A stretch of 6,631 bases of DNA from Spirochaetota bacterium (GCA_022704645.1 JAKJGA010000091.1:1-6631), one strand, 5' to 3'; counted from the first letter of the stretch, positions 1 through 6,550 are shown. The notes: generated from the sequence alone by a model not told the origin. Made by a program: numbers and translations.

Positions 1-19
1 CTTAAAATTTTCGCGGAAC

Positions 20-49
20 TTATCAGAAAATAATTACTTTACATAAAAT
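20..49 (+). promoter_or_regulatory. Candidate sigma-70-type promoter for the FabV-like gene
   Basis: A -35-like TTATCA (20-25, 4 of 6 matches to consensus) and a -10-like TAAAAT (44-49, 5 of 6) are separated by 18 bp. This would start transcription near position 56 and leave a short leader before the ribosome binding site GGAGG at 84-88. The region is AT-rich, so such matches arise easily by chance; the call rests on spacing and position only. Confidence 0.3.
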
Positions 50-93
50 GTAACTGCTCAAATTCTGTTTTTGTTCATATTTTGGAGGAATAA

Positions 94-1197
94 ATGCAGC
101 TTGAAACATTTGAAAAGAAGCCTCTCGGCGGGGCTGATTTGAAGGTTATCATGAAAACCCTCATGTCAGAGGGACAGAAAGGCGCAGACGAGCTTCTCGA
201 AAAACAGATAAAAGAGATAAAAACTCTCGGCGTAAAACTTCCGTCAGACCATGTTGTTCTAATGCTCGGCGGATCAAACGGAATTCTCCGCGCAGTAACG
301 CTTCAGCTTCTTTTCGGCGAAAAGATTCCGGTTTACGGAGTGCATTATGACAGAGCCAATCTTCAGATAGGCTACAATCATGTTGAATCTATCAAAAAAG
401 AAGCGGCTAAACAGAATGTTGATTCAAGATGGTGGAATATTGACGCGACTGATCCTAAAGCAATAGAAGAAGTAGTTAACACAATCAATGAAAAGTATTC
501 AGTTGTTCATCTGATTAACGGAATTGCAGCCGGTGCAACAAAACGCTACGAAGAACACGGCACAATAAAAGTCAAAGATATTGATCTGTCTTATCATCCG
601 GTTTATCAGTATCCTGATTTTTCAAAAATCGACAATTTCAAAAAATTCGGAATGGTTGATGTTGCAGTAGCAAACGAGGGCGACATAGAGAGAACAAACA
701 AATTCATGGGAACTTCTACAACCCTATGGGTTGAACCTCTTGCAAAAGCAGGTCTTATAAAAAAAGATGTAAGCATAGTTGCTTTCGCAGATTATGATTT
801 TGAAAAAGATGATCCCGTCTACGGGATGGGACCTCTTGCAGGAGCCAAGATTCTTCAGAGAAAGAGTATGTCTGATGCGAAAAACAATTTCGGCGTAAAA
901 GCTGTCAGACTTTGCTATCCTGCGATGGATACAACGGCAATTGGAGCAATTCCGGGCGGATTATTGATGCTAGCAATGACAAGCGTTGTTCTTAATGAAA
1001 AAGGAAAATTCAAGAATCTTCATACTCTTGCAGAAGAGACAATGGAAATATTCAAACCTGATTTCAACAAAGAAGAACTCCGCACTGATGATGATTTTCA
1101 GAAAATGCTTCCGGAATTTCATGCAAGAGTCGATGCACTTAAAGTTGAAGACTTCCCTAAAGCATTCGAATCTCTTACAAAAGTTTCAATGCCTTAA
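94..1197 (+). CDS. Divergent FabV/Ter-like NAD(P)H-dependent enoyl-thioester reductase
   Basis: The 367-residue protein resembles the FabV / trans-2-enoyl-CoA reductase family, which reduces the enoyl double bond of acyl-ACP or acyl-CoA in fatty acid or butyrate-type synthesis. An N-terminal helix-rich part precedes a Rossmann dinucleotide loop GGSNG (59-63). Strand 2 ends in YDRA (85-88), whose acidic residue suggests an NADH preference. MGTSTTLW (205-212) matches the family's MGGEDW region. The catalytic signature Y-x8-K is intact as Y243 and K252 in YGMGPLAGAK. The following AIPGGLLML and LNEKGKF segments match the family's AIPMMPLYL and MKEKG blocks. It is about 30 residues shorter than typical members (roughly 397-400), mainly at the C-terminus, and identity looks low. 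The start has GGAGG 5 nt upstream. It is a stand-alone gene, closed by a hairpin. Family placement is fairly secure from motif order; the substrate is not known. Confidence 0.72.
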   Translation: MQLETFEKKPLGGADLKVIMKTLMSEGQKGADELLEKQIKEIKTLGVKLPSDHVVLMLGGSNGILRAVTLQLLFGEKIPVYGVHYDRANLQIGYNHVESIKKEAAKQNVDSRWWNIDATDPKAIEEVVNTINEKYSVVHLINGIAAGATKRYEEHGTIKVKDIDLSYHPVYQYPDFSKIDNFKKFGMVDVAVANEGDIERTNKFMGTSTTLWVEPLAKAGLIKKDVSIVAFADYDFEKDDPVYGMGPLAGAKILQRKSMSDAKNNFGVKAVRLCYPAMDTTAIGAIPGGLLMLAMTSVVLNEKGKFKNLHTLAEETMEIFKPDFNKEELRTDDDFQKMLPEFHARVDALKVEDFPKAFESLTKVSMP

Positions 1198-1221
1198 TCA
1201 GCTGATAATTCAGCAAATCAC

Positions 1222-1265
1222 TTGCAAATAAAAAAGACCGCGACAGCGGTCTTTTTTATTTGCAA
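1222..1265. terminator. Bidirectional rho-independent terminator between convergent genes
   Basis: A perfect 20-bp inverted repeat (arms 1222-1241 and 1246-1265) encloses a GACA loop. The inner stem is GC-rich (GACCGC/GCGGTC) and is flanked by six A on the left and six T on the right, so either strand gives a stem followed by a U-run. It lies 24 bp after the stop of the FabV-like gene and 5 bp after the stop of the convergent minus-strand gene, so it can serve both. Confidence 0.92.
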
Positions 1266-1270
1266 TCAAA

Positions 1271-1885
1271 TTAATGTCTTATTTTATCTAAAGAATAATT
1301 TTGATAAAATAAAAGTTCTCCCTCATCATCAAAAATATATATTGTGGCATAATTAAAAAACTGATACTTCTTTCTATATTTAGCCAAAAGCTCCGTTCTT
1401 ACGGGAAGATAGCTTTCAAGAACATATGGTTTGCCTGTGTCAGGATTGATCCCGGTCTTGAAATCTTTCGGATACTTATTAATCACTTTCTTTCCGTCTT
1501 CTTCCTTTTCAAATTGCGATTTATCATCAGGCGTAGAGGCGAAATCTTTAATGACTATTTTCTTTAAGCTGACTTTACGGTTGTTAAAAGTGTTCCATAC
1601 CCATTCTTTGTCTTCAACCGTTCCCATCATAAAAATATAGAGTTCAAGCGGCGAATCCGTATTATTTTTAAGAGCAAATTCAACCTGAAGAAGTTCACCT
1701 TTTCCGGCCGGGTCAATTTTTTTATTAAATGAAAGATGCTCTATTCCGAAAACATCAGTAGAAATAATCTGCTCAGGCTTTTCGATTTTTGTTTTATTCT
1801 TTTCGTCTTTTACCGCATCACTCTGAGAAAAAACGAAAGACACGGGAACAAATAAAGCCAGCATTATAAAAGTTCTTCTAAACAT
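1271..1885 (-). CDS. Small exported protein of unknown family
   Basis: I do not recognise this 204-residue protein. It begins with a classic signal peptide: two Arg, a hydrophobic core (about 5-18) and a probable cleavage near SFVFSQ-S (residue 21). A Lys/Glu-rich stretch (25-39) follows. Then comes an alternating hydrophobic segment LLQVEFALKNNTDSPLELYIF (65-85), typical of an Ig-like or other beta-sandwich domain. A polar loop region (115-150) and an aromatic C-terminal part with YATIYIFDDEGELLFYQNY (179-197) complete it. There are no cysteines, so no lipobox and no disulphides. The start is set at 1885 because GGAGG sits 5 nt upstream; an in-frame ATG at 1909 lacks a comparable site and would bury the signal peptide. 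It follows the TPR-barrel pair on the same strand after about 96 bp, so it may be co-transcribed or have its own promoter. Likely periplasmic; function unknown. Confidence 0.8.
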   Translation of the reverse strand: MFRRTFIMLALFVPVSFVFSQSDAVKDEKNKTKIEKPEQIISTDVFGIEHLSFNKKIDPAGKGELLQVEFALKNNTDSPLELYIFMMGTVEDKEWVWNTFNNRKVSLKKIVIKDFASTPDDKSQFEKEEDGKKVINKYPKDFKTGINPDTGKPYVLESYLPVRTELLAKYRKKYQFFNYATIYIFDDEGELLFYQNYSLDKIRH

Positions 1886-1890
1886 CGAAT

Positions 1891-1895
1891 CCTCC
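1891..1895 (-). promoter_or_regulatory. Ribosome binding site deciding the start at 1885
   Basis: On the minus strand GGAGG stands 5 nt before the ATG at 1885. It identifies this codon, rather than the in-frame ATG at 1909, as the start of the exported protein, in agreement with the position of the signal peptide. Confidence 0.85.
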
Positions 1896-1921
1896 GAGAC
1901 AGAAAACATTCCGCTTCTTAC

Positions 1922-1950
1922 TATATATCGGCTGATTAGCTTATGCTTAA
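1922..1950 (-). promoter_or_regulatory. Candidate weak promoter for the small exported protein
   Basis: On the minus strand a -35-like TTAAGC (1945-1950) and a -10-like TATATA (1922-1927) are spaced by 17 bp. Both are poor matches (3 and 4 of 6); TATAGT (1920-1925) is an alternative -10. The 96-bp gap after the TPR-barrel gene is large compared with the ATGA overlap just upstream, which leaves room for a separate promoter. Confidence 0.25.
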
Positions 1951-1981
1951 AAGAAAATTTCGCATCTTTTGAAATAATTTG

Positions 1982-3385
1982 CTAGAATCCGAGAGAAATT
2001 CCGCAGTCAAGTACGATATCATACTGTTTCTTAGACGGCGGCACTATTTCGACAGAAAGCTTCTGATAGAATGAGGCCTGCCCTGACTTTTCTTCAAATT
2101 TGCACGAAATTACATGAGAATTCGAATAATGTCCGCTCATTGGAGCTCCCCGGAACCACTTAAACCTGTTGAATCCGAAAAATCCCTGCCCGTTCATTCC
2201 GGAATACGGTTTTTCATTCAGATAATCGATCATATATATCCGCTCGCAGAATTCGCCGAAAATACTGAAATTTCTGTTAAATGAAAAAAGCACGCCCAAC
2301 GCAATATCATAGGAACCTGCGTAATTTGAAAGCTCTGCTCCATGATCATAAAAAGTAAATCCGTAAGTAGTAAAACGAGTCTTAATACCCAAATCCTTTA
2401 TTCTGAAAAGATATTCAATATTCAGATGAGATACATCAAGAGTACGCACCGGACTGTAACCCGCGTCATACGGAATGAGAGCCGGATAAAACTGAAGAAT
2501 AAATTCAGACTTCTCGGAGGAAGTTTTCAGAGCAAATCCGATTTTAAAATCATTAAACTTTTCTTCCTCTCCCCAGACTTCATCTCCGCGATAATGATAA
2601 CCTGAAAATCCAATACCCAGATAAACATTGTCCCGGCCGTAATATACTTCAACTCTTTCATAAAAATTTAGAACTTCGGGCATCAGCGCGCCGAAATACG
2701 GAATACCGCAGACTGCGGCAAAAGACCAGTTGTCCGAAGGATCAACATTAACAGCCGCCTTTAACGGAAAATCAAGTGCGCCAAGACCCTCTGTTTTGGC
2801 ATATTTGAAATCTTTATCGTCTCCGGAAATAAATGCGTACCTGAGCATCCCTGAAAGAGAAATCCTGAAAACATTTTTTTTCTCTTCAGCTTTCTCTTCC
2901 TTTGCCGATTCAAGAGACTTTGAATAAAGCTTGTCTTTTTCAAGCAGTGTAATTTCATTTCTCTTTACTCTGAATCTCTCAGAATAAGCCTTTTCAAGCC
3001 ACGGCAGAACATTCTTATTAGCAGGATCAAGCTTCAGCACTTTCTCGCCGGAAATAATTGCGTTAGCATAAAGACCTGATTTTGAATATAACTCACATGC
3101 TCTTTCGAGAGAAGGAATCAGATTCGGATCACGGCTCAACGCCTCTTCATAAAATTTCAATGCAGCGGTTTCATCGCCTTTCAGTTCTGCCACATGACCC
3201 ATGTTGTGATATACTTTTGCCGAAGAAATGTCATTTTTTTCTATAGCGGAATCGAAATCTTCGATTGCACTTTTAAGATTATTTGAATTAGCCTTATCGA
3301 CGCCCCTTCTGTTGAGTTCGGATGCACTTTGAGCAAAAATAGAAATTCCCGCGATGATCATGACGAATGAAATAATTTTTTTCAT
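1982..3385 (-). CDS. Secreted TPR protein with predicted C-terminal outer-membrane beta-barrel (second of pair)
   Basis: The 467-residue protein has a signal peptide (MKKIISFVMIIAGISIFAQ, cleavage near 19). About three TPR units follow (roughly 22-51, 56-88 and 91-122), with hallmarks such as YHNMGHVAELKGDETAALKFYEEAL and a DP ending. A Lys/Glu-rich linker (about 145-170) leads to a long region (172-467) of short alternating aromatic/hydrophobic strands that ends in a terminal Phe (GISLGF), the usual signature of BAM-inserted barrels. It is paralogous to the gene immediately upstream: NRRG near the N-terminus, SAKxYHN, FYEEAL/FYEKAL, YDHGA/FDHDA, NGQGFxGF and YQKLxxEIV recur in the same order. 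The ATG overlaps the upstream stop as ATGA, with GGAGG 9 nt before it inside the upstream gene, so translation is probably coupled. TPRs would face the periplasm and bind a partner. The barrel is inferred from strand pattern only; the substrate is unknown. Confidence 0.78.
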   Translation of the reverse strand: MKKIISFVMIIAGISIFAQSASELNRRGVDKANSNNLKSAIEDFDSAIEKNDISSAKVYHNMGHVAELKGDETAALKFYEEALSRDPNLIPSLERACELYSKSGLYANAIISGEKVLKLDPANKNVLPWLEKAYSERFRVKRNEITLLEKDKLYSKSLESAKEEKAEEKKNVFRISLSGMLRYAFISGDDKDFKYAKTEGLGALDFPLKAAVNVDPSDNWSFAAVCGIPYFGALMPEVLNFYERVEVYYGRDNVYLGIGFSGYHYRGDEVWGEEEKFNDFKIGFALKTSSEKSEFILQFYPALIPYDAGYSPVRTLDVSHLNIEYLFRIKDLGIKTRFTTYGFTFYDHGAELSNYAGSYDIALGVLFSFNRNFSIFGEFCERIYMIDYLNEKPYSGMNGQGFFGFNRFKWFRGAPMSGHYSNSHVISCKFEEKSGQASFYQKLSVEIVPPSKKQYDIVLDCGISLGF

Positions 3386-4803
3386 AAACTAATTCCTCCG
3401 CCGAAGCCGATCAGAAGCTCCTGATGATCTTCGTGACGGTCAACGATTTCGAGAATCAGTTTCTGATAAAGATATGATTTTGAATCAATTTTCTCCAAAG
3501 CTCCCACGCGGAGTATATGGCTTCTTGAACGCTGTCCCGAAAAATATGAAGGATCTTTCGAAGAATCAAACCCAAGAAATCCCTGCCCGTTAAATGTGTT
3601 ATAAGGTTCATCCTCATTGAGTTTTCTGAGATTAATTCTTTTTGCATATTCGATATAAATAGAACCGCCTTTCATAAGACTTCCTGATTTATAATCAAGC
3701 GACAAACCTATTGCAATTTCAAAAAATCCCCAATAATGGGACATGACGGCATCATGATCAAAAAGATAAAAATCGTACTCGGATATTCTCGAATAATATC
3801 GAAGAGCCTTGTGAACGGTATATGAATAAGCGAACTCATACATTCCGCAGTCGAGGGTTCTTCCGTCAGAAAATTTTTCAGTATCACGCAAAAAGAGTCT
3901 AGGATAAAGGCGGATATTTGTTTCGGATTTATCATCGTAATACGACATGAGAATTCCCATTTTGCAGTCATTAAGACTTTCGGAACTTTCAAAAACAAAA
4001 TCCTCGGTATAATGAGTAAACCAGAGACCGCAGCCTATTGAAAACGAACCGATCGAAAACATTCCTTCAAGAAATTCCTGCTGCGAAACAGCACGGTCAA
4101 CAGATGCTCCCCAATAGGGATTTTCAGCCTTCATGCTGAACATGAAAAAATCATTCGGACGAAACCACATGTTCAGCGAGAAAGGCAAGTTTACTGTTTT
4201 GGATTCTGATTTAATATAATATGGTCTTCCGCCTCTGACATTTCTTCCGTAACGCAAACTGAGATCGAATGAGAAACCGAAATATTCAAAGGCATTCTCT
4301 TTCTTTTCTTGTTCCGCCTGCGGCTGTTCTTCAGATTCTATTTCTTCATTTATAGCTTTTTCGGGCTCAGATGATTTCGCCAGAAGATTAAGCCTGTACG
4401 CCTCAGGAAGCCAGTCATTAAGATACGGAACACGCGGATTTATCTCAGCAGCTTTTTCCCCGAGCTCAACAGCTTTATCATATTCGCCTTTTCTATAATG
4501 ATGATAACCGAGTCTTTCAATCGAATCTGCCTGGGAAGGATTTCTTTCAAGAGCCTTTTCGTAGAACTTTACAGCTTCATCGTTTTTACCCTGAAGTTCA
4601 AGTGCCCATGCCTTATTATGATAATATTTGGCGCTCTCTTTGTTATATATTTCCGAAGCCTTGGCAAATTCCTGCATTGCCTCGTCATACTTGTTCTGCT
4701 TACCGAGCTCGGCACCCCTTCTGTTAATTTCTTGAGGGGTATCTGCATAAAGAGCCGGAAAAACAGATGAAATCAATGATAGAAATATAACAAGTCCGCG
4801 CAT
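3382..4803 (-). CDS. Secreted TPR protein with predicted C-terminal outer-membrane beta-barrel (first of pair)
   Basis: The 473-residue protein starts with a signal peptide (cleavage near LYA-D, residue 20). Three TPR units (about 23-56, 58-90 and 93-124) include KYYHNKAWALELQGKNDEAVKFYEKALERNP and YHHYRKGEYDKAVELGEKAAEINP. A Glu/Gln/Lys-rich linker (145-170) joins these to a region of about 300 residues made of amphipathic strands rich in Tyr, Phe and Gly (for example FGFSFDLSLRYG and SIGSFSIGCGLWF), as in outer-membrane barrels. The C-terminus is GFGGGISL, ending in Leu rather than the more common Phe. The start has GGAG 4 nt upstream. It is the first gene of the pair and shares a block order with its downstream paralogue, including NGQGFLGF (405-412) and YQKLILEIV (446-454), so the two arose by duplication and then diverged substantially. 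A role as periplasmic adaptor or porin-like envelope protein is inference; no enzymatic motif is visible. Confidence 0.78.
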   Translation of the reverse strand: MRGLVIFLSLISSVFPALYADTPQEINRRGAELGKQNKYDEAMQEFAKASEIYNKESAKYYHNKAWALELQGKNDEAVKFYEKALERNPSQADSIERLGYHHYRKGEYDKAVELGEKAAEINPRVPYLNDWLPEAYRLNLLAKSSEPEKAINEEIESEEQPQAEQEKKENAFEYFGFSFDLSLRYGRNVRGGRPYYIKSESKTVNLPFSLNMWFRPNDFFMFSMKAENPYWGASVDRAVSQQEFLEGMFSIGSFSIGCGLWFTHYTEDFVFESSESLNDCKMGILMSYYDDKSETNIRLYPRLFLRDTEKFSDGRTLDCGMYEFAYSYTVHKALRYYSRISEYDFYLFDHDAVMSHYWGFFEIAIGLSLDYKSGSLMKGGSIYIEYAKRINLRKLNEDEPYNTFNGQGFLGFDSSKDPSYFSGQRSRSHILRVGALEKIDSKSYLYQKLILEIVDRHEDHQELLIGFGGGISL

Positions 4804-4818
4804 AATACTCCAGATAAA

Positions 4819-4829
4819 ATGAGACTCAT
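4819..4829. repeat. Short palindrome in the leader of the TPR-barrel genes
   Basis: ATGAG-A-CTCAT is a perfect 5+1+5 inverted repeat lying 8 bp upstream of the GGAG ribosome binding site of the first TPR-barrel gene. It could be an operator half-site pair or a small leader hairpin; a repeat of this length may also be chance. Confidence 0.3.
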
Positions 4830-4872
4830 ATTATTTTCGCACTATTCGGAACATTTATAAAGAAATAAATAT

Positions 4873-4897
4873 TGATATAATCAGTTTTATTATATCA
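4873..4897 (-). terminator. Weak AT-rich hairpin at the end of the alcohol dehydrogenase gene
   Basis: Inverted arms TGATATAAT (4873-4881) and ATTATATCA (4889-4897) enclose a 7-nt loop and overlap the stop codon of the dehydrogenase. On the minus strand they are followed by a T-rich stretch (ATATTTATTTC). With almost no GC pairs the stem is weak, so read-through into the TPR-barrel genes is possible. It is the only terminator-like structure in the 86-bp gap. Confidence 0.3.
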
Positions 4898-6059
4898 TCG
4901 ATTCAATCATCATGGCAAAATCAGCCGCAGAAGCCTTTACCGGAGAATTTTTGCTTTCGGATGATTCTGCGATTTTAACAGCAGCCCGTGAGTCAATACC
5001 GAATGCTGAAAGTTTCGGTACTCCGATAGTTTTGACTATTTTCTCAAGCCGGTCGATAAATGTCCGCGCAGAAGAAACATCATGCATATCAGCTCCGGTC
5101 AAATCACGTCCGACCATAGCCATCTTTTTTATATAAGATGAATATTTCTTATTATCTTCTGAAAACTTTTCAAGACTGTATCTCAAAGAAGGCACTATCA
5201 TATTTGCGCATGCTATTCCGTGAGGGATTGAGGCGAATCCGCCCATGGGACCGGCAACACCGTGACACAGCCCGAGACCCGCATTTGCAAGTGTAACACC
5301 TGAGATATAAGCGCAATATGCAAGGGATGAACGAATATTGATATCAATTATATCACCGCGAGCAAGTTTCTCAAGGGATTCAAGTGCTTTGTTAAGAGAA
5401 GGCAGTGCAAGTGAATCCGTAAATATATTCGCCTTATCCGAAAGATACGACTCGATAAGCTGGGCAAAAGCATCCAGCGCGCAATAAGCTGTTGTAGCCG
5501 GCGGAAGCGTTGATGACAAAGCCGGATCAATGAGAGCAACGTCAGGCACAAATAAATCATGACGCAGGGACTTCTTAAATCCGTGTTCGCCTCTTTCTGT
5601 TATAACGGCGTTCTTGGTAGCTTCGCTTCCCGTGCCTGCAGTCGTCGGAAGAGCTATAAACGGGAGTTTCATGCCCGACGGTTTATGTTTCCCGACACCT
5701 TCAAGATAATCGGTCACGCTTCCTGTTTCTTTAAGCATACAGCTGATTGCCTTGCCAGCGTCAATGGAACTTCCGCCGCCTATTGCAACGACACAGTCTA
5801 TTCCGTGTTTGGAATGAATGGAAACAGCTTCGTCGATTATTGAAGGCGATGGTTCGGCTGCAACACGGTAGAAATAAAGCTCGATTCCCTTTGCTGCAGA
5901 GTGCTCCATCAAGCTTTGCAGATTTCCGGATTTCTCGAAAGAAATACCTCCGGTAATAATCAGAGCACGTTTTCCGTAACGGAGAATAATATCCGTGAGA
6001 AAAGGAAACTTCCCTGCGCCGAAATAGAGTTCAGGCATTTTTGAAACAGAAAAATTCAT
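4890..6059 (-). CDS. Iron-type (group III) alcohol dehydrogenase, with one metal ligand changed
   Basis: This 389-residue cytoplasmic enzyme belongs to the Fe-containing alcohol dehydrogenase family, which interconverts alcohols and aldehydes or ketones with NAD(P)H. Visible motifs, numbered from the start used here, are the nucleotide-binding GGGSSID (94-100), PTTAGTGSE (138-146), the metal-binding segment LDAFAQLIESY (195-205), GLCHG (263-267) and IPHG (278-281). Of the usual ligands Asp, His, His, His, three are present (D196, H266, H280), but the second is Gln (Q200 in DAFAQ, versus DALTH in FucO). I recall relatives with Gln there, so it may be a subfamily trait with altered metal use. 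Length is normal for the family. The start at 6059 gives an ATGA overlap with the upstream ABM gene and an AGGG 6 nt upstream; an ATG two codons earlier (6065) has no usable site. Co-translation with an LsrG-like protein suggests a small carbonyl substrate, but this is unproven. Confidence 0.9.
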   Translation of the reverse strand: MNFSVSKMPELYFGAGKFPFLTDIILRYGKRALIITGGISFEKSGNLQSLMEHSAAKGIELYFYRVAAEPSPSIIDEAVSIHSKHGIDCVVAIGGGSSIDAGKAISCMLKETGSVTDYLEGVGKHKPSGMKLPFIALPTTAGTGSEATKNAVITERGEHGFKKSLRHDLFVPDVALIDPALSSTLPPATTAYCALDAFAQLIESYLSDKANIFTDSLALPSLNKALESLEKLARGDIIDINIRSSLAYCAYISGVTLANAGLGLCHGVAGPMGGFASIPHGIACANMIVPSLRYSLEKFSEDNKKYSSYIKKMAMVGRDLTGADMHDVSSARTFIDRLEKIVKTIGVPKLSAFGIDSRAAVKIAESSESKNSPVKASAADFAMMIESMI

Positions 6060-6367
6060 TTCCATCCCTTTTTATCAGTAGGCATTATTACAGAATGAGA
6101 TATACCTTCCCGCGGTTTTTCCATCCACGGAGCTACAGTGTCACGCCATTTAAGATAATGAGCGGTTTCCTTGTGTTTTGCCGCAGCAGCCTCGGATTCA
6201 TAAGCTTCATATAATGTAAAGCGGCATGGATCGGAATTATTCCTAAGCACATCAAAGCGGAGATTACCCTCTTCCATCACCGAATGAGTGTGGTTTTCAA
6301 CCGTAGCATTTATAAAATCGTCCAGATGGTCTTTTTTGACCCAGACATTTACCAGTGTAACAATCAT
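6056..6367 (-). CDS. LsrG-like ABM-domain protein (putative monooxygenase/isomerase)
   Basis: The 103-residue protein is a single antibiotic-biosynthesis-monooxygenase (ABM) domain, a dimeric alpha/beta-barrel fold. It closely resembles E. coli LsrG, which isomerises phosphorylated autoinducer-2: the N-terminal strand MIVTLVNVWV, NH (25-26), EEGNLRFDVL (32-41), YEAY (53-56), HK (65-66) and HY (70-71) all correspond. Other ABM members act as quinol monooxygenases, so the reaction is uncertain. The start at 6367 is chosen because GGAGG lies 4 nt upstream and the protein then begins exactly where LsrG does; an in-frame ATG at 6421 would add 18 unlike residues. It is the first gene of a two-gene operon, with its stop overlapping the dehydrogenase start by ATGA. 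No AI-2 kinase, transporter or LsrF-like thiolase is present in the window, so calling it lsrG is not justified. Confidence 0.87.
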   Translation of the reverse strand: MIVTLVNVWVKKDHLDDFINATVENHTHSVMEEGNLRFDVLRNNSDPCRFTLYEAYESEAAAAKHKETAHYLKWRDTVAPWMEKPREGISHSVIMPTDKKGWK

Positions 6368-6371
6368 TGTT

Positions 6372-6376
6372 CCTCC
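6372..6376 (-). promoter_or_regulatory. Ribosome binding site deciding the start at 6367
   Basis: On the minus strand GGAGG is 4 nt before the ATG at 6367. It favours this codon over the in-frame ATG at 6421, which lies upstream of the site and outside the conserved ABM domain. Confidence 0.87.
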
Positions 6377-6410
6377 GAGACTAATAGATAATGATTTTAT
6401 TTCATACGCG

Positions 6411-6416
6411 AATATA
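6411..6416 (-). promoter_or_regulatory. Candidate -10 element for the ABM-dehydrogenase operon
   Basis: TATATT on the minus strand (5 of 6 to consensus) would place a transcription start near 6404 and a leader of about 37 nt before the ABM start. No convincing -35 hexamer lies 16-18 bp upstream, so this is only a candidate. Confidence 0.22.
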
Positions 6417-6456
6417 ATCAAATCATTTTTGTGATCTTTTCATCATTGATTGAGCA

Positions 6457-6480
6457 TGCACTCAGAAGTCCGCTAGTGCA
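6457..6480. repeat. Inverted repeat in the divergent intergenic region
   Basis: TGCACT (6457-6462) and AGTGCA (6475-6480) form a 6-bp inverted repeat with a 12-bp spacer, a spacing compatible with a dimeric regulator. It overlaps a second small symmetry, TGAG-CATGCA-CTCA (6451-6464). It lies between the ABM operon and the lipoprotein gene, where an operator acting on either would be expected. No known regulator consensus is recognised. Confidence 0.3.
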
Positions 6481-6550
6481 ATACGAAATATTTATTGACG
6501 AAAAGACGCTTTTTAAGGAATCTCAATAACTGCAATAAACGGGGGAACTA

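Noticed and set aside
986..1231. 81-codon open frame on the plus strand within and beyond the FabV-like gene
   Set aside because: It lies in another frame of a well-supported gene, has no ribosome binding site of note and gives a low-complexity Lys/Ser/Ile-rich product.
3456..3998. Two open frames on the minus strand (3456-3647 and 3708-3998) inside the first TPR-barrel gene
   Set aside because: Both are alternative frames of the 473-residue gene, whose signal peptide, TPRs and paralogue alignment are far stronger evidence.
4912..5956. Several plus-strand open frames antisense to the alcohol dehydrogenase
   Set aside because: They overlap a gene with intact family motifs over its full length and lack plausible starts or recognisable products.
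1886..6376. Identical 11-nt leader GTCTCGGAGGA before the exported-protein and ABM genes
   Set aside because: Most of the match is the ribosome binding site itself; the remaining few bases can agree by chance, so no shared regulation is claimed.
6413..6418. Perfect TATAAT on the plus strand as a promoter for the lipoprotein gene
   Set aside because: No -35 match at suitable spacing, and it is about 130 bp from the lipoprotein start; an AT-rich region produces such hexamers by chance.
6368..6421. N-terminal extension of the ABM protein to the ATG at 6421
   Set aside because: The GGAGG at 6372-6376 lies downstream of that codon and serves the ATG at 6367; the extra 18 residues have no counterpart in LsrG-type proteins.
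6495..6500. TTGACG as a -35 element for the lipoprotein gene
   Set aside because: The hexamer is good, but no acceptable -10 is found 16-18 bp downstream (GAATCT and neighbours match poorly).
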